From contig NZ_JAUMZV010000004.1 in NCBI RefSeq assembly GCF_030527935.1, positions 1 through 64,000 of the forward strand: DNA of 64,000 nucleotides. Direction: 5' to 3'. This document shows, piece by piece, positions 51,606-59,550 of this stretch. A program made the position numbers and the translations under genes. The notes below the pieces were generated by a model that was not told the origin of the DNA, ran no database searches, and worked only from the letters and a program-made list of their open reading frames with translations. The DNA comes from Kingella sp. (in: b-proteobacteria). GTDB taxonomy: Bacteria; Pseudomonadota; Gammaproteobacteria; Burkholderiales; Neisseriaceae. Numbering within the stretch: position 1 is the first letter of the stretch; each line of letters begins with the position of its first letter.

Positions 51606-53459
51606 ATGGCATTACTCAAACAATTCTTCCATCTCGCCCGCCCGTTTTGGGGCGGTAAAAACCAATGGCGCGAGTGGCTGCTGCTCGCTTCCGTTATCGG
51701 CTTCACCCTGTTTTCCATTTTGATAAGCGTGAAAATCGCCGCGTGGGACAAGCATTTTTACGACGCGCTCGCCGCGTTCAACGGCAAGGCCATGCCAGCC
51801 TTAATCGTAGAATACTGCGGCTATATGGGGCTGATTATCGCCTGTATCGTCTGCGGCGACTGGCTGCAAAAGCGGCTGATTTTCCGCTGGCGCACGCACC
51901 TGACCGAGCGTTTTCAGTCCGATTGGCTCGGCGGGCATAAACACTACCGCCTGCAACTGGCGGGCGAACCGGACAACCCCGACCAGCGCATTTCAGACGA
52001 CATCTACCAGCTTGCCGACAAAAGCATCGTGCTGTTCCGTTCGTTTATCAACAACATCGCCAAATTCAGCGCGTTTGTCGCCGTGCTGTGGGGCTTGTCG
52101 GGCGTGCAGCATTTCACGCTGTTCGGACACTCGTTTACCGTGAAAGGCTATCTGGTTTGGGTTGCGCTGGCGTATTCCGCCGTCAGCACGCTGATTGCCC
52201 ACTTGGTCGGGCGCAAACTGAAAGATTTGAACATCGACCGCCAGCACCGCGAAGCGGATTTTCGCGCCGCATTGTTGCGGGTGCGCGACCACGCCGAGCA
52301 GGTGGCGTTTTATCAGGGCGCGGATGCCGAGCAAGGCCGTCTGAAACAGCGTTACCGCCAAATCCGCGACAACTGGCGCAGGCTCACCAACTGCGAATTC
52401 CGCCAAGAAACCTTTTGGGCGACGTATGTGCGTATCAGCATTTTCATCCCCATTCTCGCTACGCTGCCGATGTATCTCGCCAAAACGCTCACTTTCGGCG
52501 ACATGATGCAGACGCGCACATCGTTTGCCCGCGTACAGGACAGTTTCGGCTGGTTCACCGATTCCTACCGCCGGCTGGTTGAATGGGCGGCGGTGGTGGA
52601 ACGTTTGGGCGGGTTTCAGGCTGCTTTGGATAGGGTGCAAAGGCAGCCTGAAAACGCTTGTTCCCACAGCCAAGCCGTTCCCTCTCCCGCTTGCGGGGGA
52701 GGGCTAGGGTGGGGGCAAACGCCTGATACCCCAGCCGATTCGGTTTCTGCCGAAACCGCACCCCCACCCCAACCCTCCCCCGCGCCAGCGCAGGAGAGAG
52801 AGCAGCGTGCAGACGGCATTAAAGGCAGCCTGAAAAGCCCAATGCAGCCTGAAAACCGCCCCGTGCTTATGCTCAACCAAACCACCGTCCACACCCCCGC
52901 AGGCAGCATGATGCTCCAAGCCGTTAGCCTTGAAGCCACCGCGCCCGAATGGCTGCTGCTGGAAGGGCGCAGCGGCATCGGCAAATCCACCCTGTTGCGC
53001 GGACTCGCAGGTTTATGGCCTTACCACGGCGGGTATTTTCACATCAACGGCAGCTTCCTGTTTATCCCGCAACGCCCCTATCTGCCGCACGGCAGCCTGC
53101 GCGACACCATCAGCTATCCGCACCCGTGCCGCCTTGCAGACGACACCCTGCACGACATTCTGCAACACGTCGGCTTAGGCAGCCTGAAAAACCGTTTGGA
53201 CGAAGCCGCCGAATGGCACAGCCGCTTATCAGGCGGCGAACAGCAGCGTTTAAGCCTTGCCCGCGCCCTAGCCGCCCGCCCGCAAATCCTGTTTCTTGAC
53301 GAAGCCACCAACCAGCTTGATGACGAATCCGCGCTCGCGCTGATGCGGATGCTCAAAACCGAACTGCCCGACACGCTGGTGGTCGGCATCAGCCACCAAA
53401 GCGGCGTGAAAGTGCTGTTTGACCGCCGCATCACGCTGCAACGGGCAAAGGCAGCCTGA
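51606..53459 (+). CDS. YddA/SbmA-BacA-like ABC transporter with repeat-derived linker
   Basis: The 617-residue product is a paralog of the one at 18923-20707. It has an N-terminal membrane domain (about 1-330), then a C-terminal ATPase with Walker A GRSGIGKST, signature LSGGEQQR and Walker B ILFLDEATNQLD. Between them a linker of about 65 residues (about 341-410) is encoded by DUS copies and a CTCCCGC...GCGGGGGAGGG repeat, all in frame (RQPENACSHS, PSPACGGGLGWG, KGSLKSPMQPEN). The paralog has a much shorter linker. It likely takes up the ligand of the upstream receptor. The stop is supplied by a DUS. Confidence 0.88.
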   Translation: MALLKQFFHLARPFWGGKNQWREWLLLASVIGFTLFSILISVKIAAWDKHFYDALAAFNGKAMPALIVEYCGYMGLIIACIVCGDWLQKRLIFRWRTHLTERFQSDWLGGHKHYRLQLAGEPDNPDQRISDDIYQLADKSIVLFRSFINNIAKFSAFVAVLWGLSGVQHFTLFGHSFTVKGYLVWVALAYSAVSTLIAHLVGRKLKDLNIDRQHREADFRAALLRVRDHAEQVAFYQGADAEQGRLKQRYRQIRDNWRRLTNCEFRQETFWATYVRISIFIPILATLPMYLAKTLTFGDMMQTRTSFARVQDSFGWFTDSYRRLVEWAAVVERLGGFQAALDRVQRQPENACSHSQAVPSPACGGGLGWGQTPDTPADSVSAETAPPPQPSPAPAQEREQRADGIKGSLKSPMQPENRPVLMLNQTTVHTPAGSMMLQAVSLEATAPEWLLLEGRSGIGKSTLLRGLAGLWPYHGGYFHINGSFLFIPQRPYLPHGSLRDTISYPHPCRLADDTLHDILQHVGLGSLKNRLDEAAEWHSRLSGGEQQRLSLARALAARPQILFLDEATNQLDDESALALMRMLKTELPDTLVVGISHQSGVKVLFDRRITLQRAKAA

Positions 53460-53512
53460 AACGCTGTTCAGCATTGCTAAAACTGTTTTCATTCTGTAAA
53501 AGCCTGTAAACT

Positions 53513-53557
53513 CGTTTTGGCTTCGCCGAAACGCACTTCGTTCGTTTTCAGGCTGCC
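53513..53557. repeat. DUS-linked TTCGCTGAAAC module, copy S4
   Basis: CGTTTTGGCTTCGCCGAAAC then GCACTTCGTTCG leads into a DUS. A shortened variant lies at 54519-54552. Confidence 0.5.
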
Positions 53558-53625
53558 TGAAACGTTTATTCAAACTATAATCCACCCATCTCGTGCATCC
53601 GTTTATCACCCAAAAAGGAAATCCC

Positions 53626-54444
53626 ATGTCCACCGCCCCCCGCTCCGTATTCTTCGTTTCCGACCGCACAGGTCTCACTTCCGAAAACATGGGCAACGCC
53701 CTGCTGGAACAATTTAGCGAACTCGCGTTCAAGCGCAGCACCCATCCCTTTATTGACAGCCCCGAAAAAGCCCACGCCCTTGTTGCGCAAATCAACGCCA
53801 CCGCCGAGCGCGAGAACATTCATCCGCTGGTGTTTTCCAGCGTGGTCAACAACGAAATCCGCGCCATCGTCAAAACCGCCACCGCCGCCCATTTCAGCTT
53901 TTTTGATGCCTTTTTGGGGCAGCTAGAACAAGAGCTAGACAAACCCGCCCGCCACACCGTGCGCAGCCGCGTGCACGATGTCGCACGCTACGATGCCCGC
54001 ATGGAAGCCGTCAATTTCGCCCTAAACCACGACGATGGCGTATCCGACCGCGAGCTGCAAGAAGCCGATGTTATCCTACTGGGCGTATCGCGCAGCGGCA
54101 AAACCCCCACCTGCCTGTATCTCGCCCTGCAATACGGCATCCGCGCCGCCAACTACCCGCTCACGCCAGACGACCTAGACAGCGACGACCTACCACGCAT
54201 GGTCAAACCCTATCGCAGCAAACTGTTCGGACTCACCATAGAACCCAGCCGCCTGCACCACATCCGCCAAGAACGCCGCCCCAATTCCACCTATTCCCAC
54301 CCCAACACCTGCAAACAAGAAATCGCCGACGCGCAAGCCATCTACCGCCGCCACGCCATCCCGTTTGCCAACACCACGCACAAATCGGTGGAAGAGCTTG
54401 CCGTAGAAATCCTAGAAGCCTGCCAACTGAAACGGCGGTTTTGA
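53626..54444 (+). CDS. ppsR: PEP synthase regulatory protein (bifunctional kinase/phosphorylase)
   Basis: This DUF299-family enzyme uses ADP to inactivate, and phosphate to reactivate, PEP synthase. The 272-residue product has VFFVSDRTGLTSENMG near the N-terminus, the P-loop GVSRSGKTPTCLYLA near residue 152, and PSRLHHIRQERRPNSTYS. The ATG 53626 follows AAAAAGGAAATCCC. The target gene ppsA is not in the window. Confidence 0.93.
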   Translation: MSTAPRSVFFVSDRTGLTSENMGNALLEQFSELAFKRSTHPFIDSPEKAHALVAQINATAERENIHPLVFSSVVNNEIRAIVKTATAAHFSFFDAFLGQLEQELDKPARHTVRSRVHDVARYDARMEAVNFALNHDDGVSDRELQEADVILLGVSRSGKTPTCLYLALQYGIRAANYPLTPDDLDSDDLPRMVKPYRSKLFGLTIEPSRLHHIRQERRPNSTYSHPNTCKQEIADAQAIYRRHAIPFANTTHKSVEELAVEILEACQLKRRF

Positions 54445-54566
54445 GTAACCCATAGGCAGCCTGAAAACGCTTTGGTAAACCATTTAGTCGCACTGCAACC
54501 GCTGCAACGCGCCGCATTCGTTTTGGTTTCGCCAAACTCGTTTTCGGGCTGCCCACCCATCCCACT

Positions 54567-55010
54567 ATGCCCAAAAAAATCCCCATCTCCGTCCTTATCC
54601 TGCTGCACGACAACGCAGGCAACATACTCCTACTCAACCGCCTAAAACCCGACGGCTTTTGGCAATCGGTAACAGGCAGCCTAGATGCCCCCAGCGAACC
54701 CCCGTTTCAGGCAGCCCTGCGCGAAGTCGCCGAAGAAACAGGTTTCAGGCTGCATCCCAACCAACTGCGCGACTGGCATCGCAGCGTGGAATACGAAATC
54801 TACCCCCATTGGCGATACCGCTACCCCGCAGGCATCACGCGCAACACCGAGCATTGGTTCTCCGCGCAAATCCCCGCAGACAGCGTGCCAACATTAAGCG
54901 AACACTCCGCCTCCCAATGGCTGCCCGCGTTGCAAGCCGCCGAAAAAGTATTCTCGCCGTCTAACCGCGAGATTATCTTGCAATGGTTTGCCGACTTTCA
55001 GGCAGCCTGA
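54567..55010 (+). CDS. nudB: Dihydroneopterin triphosphate pyrophosphatase (Nudix)
   Basis: NudB removes pyrophosphate from dihydroneopterin triphosphate in folate synthesis. The 147-residue product has GFWQSVTGSLD and the Nudix box with AALREVAEETGF, then HWRYRYPAGITRNTEHWF, typical of NudB. Another Nudix substrate is possible. Its last codons CAG GCA GCC TGA come from a DUS. folK, a later step in the pathway, lies at 14 kb. Confidence 0.88.
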   Translation: MPKKIPISVLILLHDNAGNILLLNRLKPDGFWQSVTGSLDAPSEPPFQAALREVAEETGFRLHPNQLRDWHRSVEYEIYPHWRYRYPAGITRNTEHWFSAQIPADSVPTLSEHSASQWLPALQAAEKVFSPSNREIILQWFADFQAA

Positions 55011-55090
55011 AAATGCAAAATCGTTTGCTGCCGTGCTCATCGTTTATTGTCGTATAGATAGGCTTTCAGGCTGCCTTATCGTGTGAACCA

Positions 55091-55260
55091 AAGCAGCCTG
55101 AAAAACAAAACTGCCTAGTGTTAAACCAAACGATGTTTTTACTGGATAGATTGGATTTCAGGCTGCCTAATCATGCAAACAAAGGCAGCCTGAAAAACAA
55201 AACCGCTTGGGTTAAGCCAAACGATGTTTTACTGGATAGATTGGATTTCAGGCTGCCTAA
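55091..55260. repeat. Tandem-like 80-bp direct repeat between DUS copies
   Basis: Two copies (55091-55170 and 55182-55260) share CCAAACGATGTTTT and ACTGGATAGATTGGATTTC with few changes, each bounded by a DUS at both ends. I see no coding capacity. They begin the repeat nest that fills 55011-56010. Confidence 0.75.
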
Positions 55261-55455
55261 CGCTTCACAAATGTTTGATGCTACTGCCCATTCCCCTGCG
55301 TCCAGCCGAACGGAGCATCCTTTTTTCGGAAAAAAGCGTGCGCTTGTTCGACGACGCACGAAGTGCGGCTAGTTCGCACGCGCCGAAAAAAGGATGCGCA
55401 GTGAGGGAAGTCTGCGAAGCAGACCTGCACGCCGGGGTCGCCTTTCTTTTGCTTT

Positions 55456-55614
55456 GAACCTGTATTCATTGTCCACGCGAATAGATTTTGCGTCATAAAA
55501 GCATGGATACAAGGCGCAAAGCGCAGCAAGGTTGGACACCTTGCGAGCATTTGCAACGCCGTAGCCATGTTTTTAGGGCGTGAAAGCTATCGTGTGGATG
55601 ATGAATGCAGGTTC
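55456..55614. mobile_element. MITE family A, divergent copy A7 within another palindrome
   Basis: A 159-bp copy with ends GAACCTGTATTCATT and ATGAATGCAGGTTC, more diverged than the others and without TAA flanks. It splits another inverted repeat: GGGTCGCCTTTCTTTTGC on the left and GCAAAGAAAGTAAGTCGCCC on the right. Confidence 0.75.
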
Positions 55615-55782
55615 ACACTTTGGCGAAGCAAAGAAAGTAAGTCGCCCGCGCCGCGATAAGGCGCAAAGGTTAATCCATCAGAAACATGAACCGAAGCACA
55701 AGCAACGTTTTTTGAGTTTTATTGAACTACGTTTCAGGCTGCCTACTTCAACGCAGCCTGAAAAAATATGCAAAGCGCACAG

Positions 55783-55940
55783 GGGCTGTTTACAATGGGT
55801 GTGCGGCGGATTTTGCGCCATAAAACGGCATCTGCCGCGTTGAAAATACTCGCCTATGGATGGCATAGGCTCGCATTTTCGCCTTGCATCTGCCATTTTC
55901 TGACGCAAAATCCGCTGCGCAAACCAATTGTAAACAGCCC
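55783..55940. repeat. Family B hairpin element, copy B2
   Basis: Ends GGGCTGTTTACAAT and ATTGTAAACAGCCC enclose a core with GCATCTGCCGCGTTGAAAAT and GCCTTGCATCTGCCATTTT. The core aligns with family A although the ends differ. It lies 70 bp before murC. Confidence 0.75.
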
Positions 55941-56010
55941 TAGCACAATCCCTTAACACACTTTAAAATACGCCCTTTTTTTGCGCACCCCCACACGAAA
56001 GCAAATCACC

Positions 56011-57426
56011 ATGAAAAACAGAGTTAAAAACATCCACTTTGTCGGCATCGGCGGCTCAGGCATGTGCGGCATCGCCGAAGTGCTGCACAATTTAGGCTTT
56101 AACGTGTCGGGTTCAGACCAAGCGCAAAGTGCCACCACGCGCCATCTCAGCAATCTCGGCGTGCGCGTATTCCCCGGACACACCGCCGAGCACATTGACG
56201 GCGCAGAAGTCGTGGTCGCATCCACCGCCATCAAGCAAGACAATCCCGAAATTCAGGCTGCCATCGCCCGCCATATTCCCGTTATCCCCCGCTCCATGAT
56301 GTTGGCAGAAATCATGCGCTTTCGCGAAAGCATCGCCATCGCAGGCACGCACGGCAAAACCACCACCACCAGTCTCACCGCATCCATTCTCGGCGCAGCA
56401 GGGCTAGACCCCACCTTCATCATCGGCGGCAAACTCACCGCCGCAGGCACCAACGCCAAGCTGGGCAAAGGCACATGGATGGTTGCCGAAGCCGATGAAA
56501 GCGATGCTTCATTTTTGTATCTATCGCCCGTGTTCACCGTCATCACCAACATTGACGAAGACCACATGGACACCTACAACCACGATGCCGACAAGCTGCG
56601 CCAAGCGTTTATAGACTTCGTGCACCGCATGCCGTTCTACGGCAAAGCCTTTCTTTGCATTGACAGCGCCAACGTCCGCGCCATCTTGCCCAAAATCCAA
56701 AAACCTTTTTCCACCTATGCCATTGATGACGACACCGCCGACATCTGGGCAACCCACGTCCGCACCCACGGCGCGCAAATGCAGTTCACGGTAAACATCA
56801 AAAAAGCCGACAGCGTGCAAACCTTTGATGTAACGCTCAACTGCGCAGGGCGACACAACGTGCTCAACGCGCTCGCCAGCATCGGCGTGGCGTTGGAATG
56901 CCAAGCCCCTGTGGCAGCCATCCAGCAAGGCTTGGCAACCTTTGGCGGCGTAGGGCGACGCTTCCAAAGCTACGGCGAAATCGCGCTGCCACAAGGCGGC
57001 AAAGCCTTGGTAATTGATGATTACGGGCATCACCCCGTAGAAATGCAAGCCACCCTAGCCGCCGCGCGTGGCGCATACCCCAACAGCCGCCTTGTGCTGG
57101 CGTTCCAACCGCATCGCTACACCCGCACCCGCGATTTGTTTGAAGATTTTGTCAATATCCTTAACAGCGTGGACGCGCTGGTGCTTACCGATGTGTACGC
57201 CGCAGGTGAAGAGCCGATTATCGCCGCCGACAGCCGCGCGCTTACCCGCGCCGTGCGCGTGCATGGCAAGCTAGAACCCATTTACTGCGCCGATGTCAAT
57301 GCCCTGCCCGAAACGCTGTTGCACAACGTGTTGCAAGACGGCGATGTGGTGCTCACGATGGGCGCAGGCAGTATCAACCGCGTGGCACAAGGCTTGGTGG
57401 ATTTGGCGCAGCAAAAGGCAGCCTGA
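56011..57426 (+). CDS. murC: UDP-N-acetylmuramate--L-alanine ligase
   Basis: MurC adds L-alanine to UDP-MurNAc in peptidoglycan synthesis. The 471-residue product starts HFVGIGGSGMCGIAEVL, has the ATP loop GTHGKTTTTS, VAEADESDASFL, and DDYGHHPVEM in the ligase part. The stop is within a DUS (AAG GCA GCC TGA). It opens the murC-ddl-ftsQ-ftsA-ftsZ series; murG, the usual upstream gene, is replaced by a 1-kb repeat nest. Confidence 0.97.
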   Translation: MKNRVKNIHFVGIGGSGMCGIAEVLHNLGFNVSGSDQAQSATTRHLSNLGVRVFPGHTAEHIDGAEVVVASTAIKQDNPEIQAAIARHIPVIPRSMMLAEIMRFRESIAIAGTHGKTTTTSLTASILGAAGLDPTFIIGGKLTAAGTNAKLGKGTWMVAEADESDASFLYLSPVFTVITNIDEDHMDTYNHDADKLRQAFIDFVHRMPFYGKAFLCIDSANVRAILPKIQKPFSTYAIDDDTADIWATHVRTHGAQMQFTVNIKKADSVQTFDVTLNCAGRHNVLNALASIGVALECQAPVAAIQQGLATFGGVGRRFQSYGEIALPQGGKALVIDDYGHHPVEMQATLAAARGAYPNSRLVLAFQPHRYTRTRDLFEDFVNILNSVDALVLTDVYAAGEEPIIAADSRALTRAVRVHGKLEPIYCADVNALPETLLHNVLQDGDVVLTMGAGSINRVAQGLVDLAQQKAA

Positions 57427-57754
57427 AAACCAAAGGCAGCCTGAAACGCCATTCAGCGCAGTAAGTAGGGTGTGTGGCTTTGCCACGCACCGTTTAGCAA
57501 GCTCAATGATGCGCGGATGGTACAAGCGAACCACCACCGCAAACTCTCCACTACCCATTTTAGTTTCACTACGCAGGCTGCCTATTCCCCCTAATCCCAA
57601 CGCTTATTCAGCCCCCCCAAAAAAGGCAGCCTGAAAACCCATAATGGAACGGCAACGGCTCGTCGCCAAAATGCCAAACCCCCAAGGCAGCCTGAAAAGC
57701 AAAACCAACCCAACCCAGCAACACCCCCAATCAAGCAGCAAGAAAGCCTCATCC

Positions 57755-58684
57755 ATGCAATCATCCCAATCATTCGGCAAAATCGCCGTCCTAATGGGCG
57801 GCTTCTCATCAGAACGCGAAATCTCCCTAGCCAGCGGCAACGCCATACTCGCCGCCCTGCAAAGCAAAGGCATTGATGCCCACCCCTTTGACCCTGCCGC
57901 CACCAATCTCGCCGAACTCAAAACCCAAGGCTTTCAGGCTGCCTTTAACATACTACACGGCACCTACGGCGAAGACGGCACCGTGCAAGGCGCGTTGGAA
58001 GCACTCGGCATCCCCTACACAGGCTGCGGCGTGCTCGCTTCCGCGCTCGGCATGGATAAATACCGCTGCAAACTCATCTGGCAAGCACTTGGCTTGCCCA
58101 TCCCCGCCTTTGCCGTGCTGCGCGACAACAGCGATTTTACCGCCGTAGAACAACAACTCGGCTTGCCCCTGTTTATCAAACCCGCCGCCGAAGGCAGCAG
58201 CGTAGGCGTACACAAAGTCCACCAAGCAGGCGAACTCGCCCAAATCTACCGCCAACTGCGCCGCGAAAACCTACACGGCGAAATCCTTGCCGAACAATTC
58301 ATTTCAGGCGGCGAATACACCTGCGGCGTGCTCAACCAACAAGCCCTGCTCAGCATCCGCATCATCCCGCAAACCGAGTTCTACGACTGGGAAGCCAAAT
58401 ATCAACGCAACGACACCGTTTATCTCTGCCCATCCGATTTAAGCCCCGCCGATGAACAACACATCCAAAATCTCGCCCAGCAAGCCTTTGCCGCCATCGG
58501 CGGCGGCAACACCTGCGGGCGCGTAGATTTTCTCAAAGACCCAGCAGGCAAACTGTATATCCTAGAAGTCAATACCCTACCGGGCATGACCAGCCACAGC
58601 CTAATTCCCAAAGCCGCGCAACAAAAAGGCATCGCCTTTGCCGATTTATGTGTTGCGATTTTGCAAACCGCGTTCAGCAAATAG
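57755..58684 (+). CDS. ddl: D-alanine--D-alanine ligase
   Basis: Ddl makes D-Ala-D-Ala for the peptidoglycan pentapeptide. The 309-residue product has VLMGGFSSEREISLASG, the ATP-grasp LHGTYGEDGTVQGALE, KPAAEGSSVGVHKV, and EVNTLPGMTSHSLIPK. The start ATG 57755 fits the family; the frame extends upstream through DUS. The gap 57427-57754 holds DUS copies and half of a GGAGCG hairpin. ftsQ follows 9 bp downstream. Confidence 0.96.
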   Translation: MQSSQSFGKIAVLMGGFSSEREISLASGNAILAALQSKGIDAHPFDPAATNLAELKTQGFQAAFNILHGTYGEDGTVQGALEALGIPYTGCGVLASALGMDKYRCKLIWQALGLPIPAFAVLRDNSDFTAVEQQLGLPLFIKPAAEGSSVGVHKVHQAGELAQIYRQLRRENLHGEILAEQFISGGEYTCGVLNQQALLSIRIIPQTEFYDWEAKYQRNDTVYLCPSDLSPADEQHIQNLAQQAFAAIGGGNTCGRVDFLKDPAGKLYILEVNTLPGMTSHSLIPKAAQQKGIAFADLCVAILQTAFSK

Positions 58685-58693
58685 GAACCCACC

Positions 58694-59536
58694 GTGCTGC
58701 GATTTTTGCTTTATCTCACGCTGCTATTTTTGCTGATGACAGGCGGCATTTGGCTCTCGCGCCAGCCCTATTTTCAAATCGCCGAAATCAACATCGTTAC
58801 CCCCGATGGTTCAGAAAAACTGCACCACGCCGATAAAAAACGGCTGTTTGAAACCATGCGCCCCTATTTAACAGGCAGCTTTTTCAACGTAAACCTACAC
58901 GAAGCCCAACGCGCCGCCAGCAAATTAGACTGGGTGCGCAGCGTAAAAATAGACCGCATCCCGCCATCCCAAATCAAAGTAACCATAGACGAATACGAAC
59001 CCGCCGCCCGCTGGATACGCAACGGCGAACAAGCAGGGCTGGTTTCCACACACGGCGAAGTGTTTCAGGCTGCCTATGCCGAAGAATTGCCCGAGTTTGA
59101 TGGCGATGTAAACGAGCAAAAAGTGATGTTTGAGCAATACGAAAATTTTAATAATCAACTCAAACCTTTGCGATTAAGGATTATACGTTTACAATATAGC
59201 CCACGCGGTGCATGGGCAATGATGCTCAATAACGGCATAGAAGTCCGTCTAGGCAAAGAAGAAATCAACACACGCATGGCGCGGTTTGTGCAAGCGTTTC
59301 CCCGCCAGTTGCAAGCCAAAGCGCAATATATAGATTATGTGGATATGCGCTACGAAGACGCATTTGCCACACGGCTGCGCGCCGATGCCCCGCCGCCCGA
59401 ACCCAATATTGAAGACATGATGTTGGATGATGAACAAATCATCGCCCCCAGCATTCAACCTTCCTCCAAAAAAAGCGATAAATCCAAGAAAACCATCGCC
59501 AAAATTCAAGAAAAAACCAAACCGAAAAAACAATAA
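58694..59536 (+). CDS. ftsQ: Cell division protein FtsQ
   Basis: FtsQ links early and late divisome proteins. The 280-residue product starts with GTG, has one membrane helix (about 3-20), a POTRA domain (IAEINIVTPDG) and the beta domain with LRIIRLQYSPRGAWAMML. The last 30 residues are a basic tail (KKSDKSKKTIAKIQEKTKPK) beyond the usual end. AGGAACCCACC lies before the GTG. ftsA follows 14 bp downstream. Confidence 0.93.
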   Translation: MLRFLLYLTLLFLLMTGGIWLSRQPYFQIAEINIVTPDGSEKLHHADKKRLFETMRPYLTGSFFNVNLHEAQRAASKLDWVRSVKIDRIPPSQIKVTIDEYEPAARWIRNGEQAGLVSTHGEVFQAAYAEELPEFDGDVNEQKVMFEQYENFNNQLKPLRLRIIRLQYSPRGAWAMMLNNGIEVRLGKEEINTRMARFVQAFPRQLQAKAQYIDYVDMRYEDAFATRLRADAPPPEPNIEDMMLDDEQIIAPSIQPSSKKSDKSKKTIAKIQEKTKPKKQ

Positions 59537-59550
59537 ACTGGAACAAAAAT

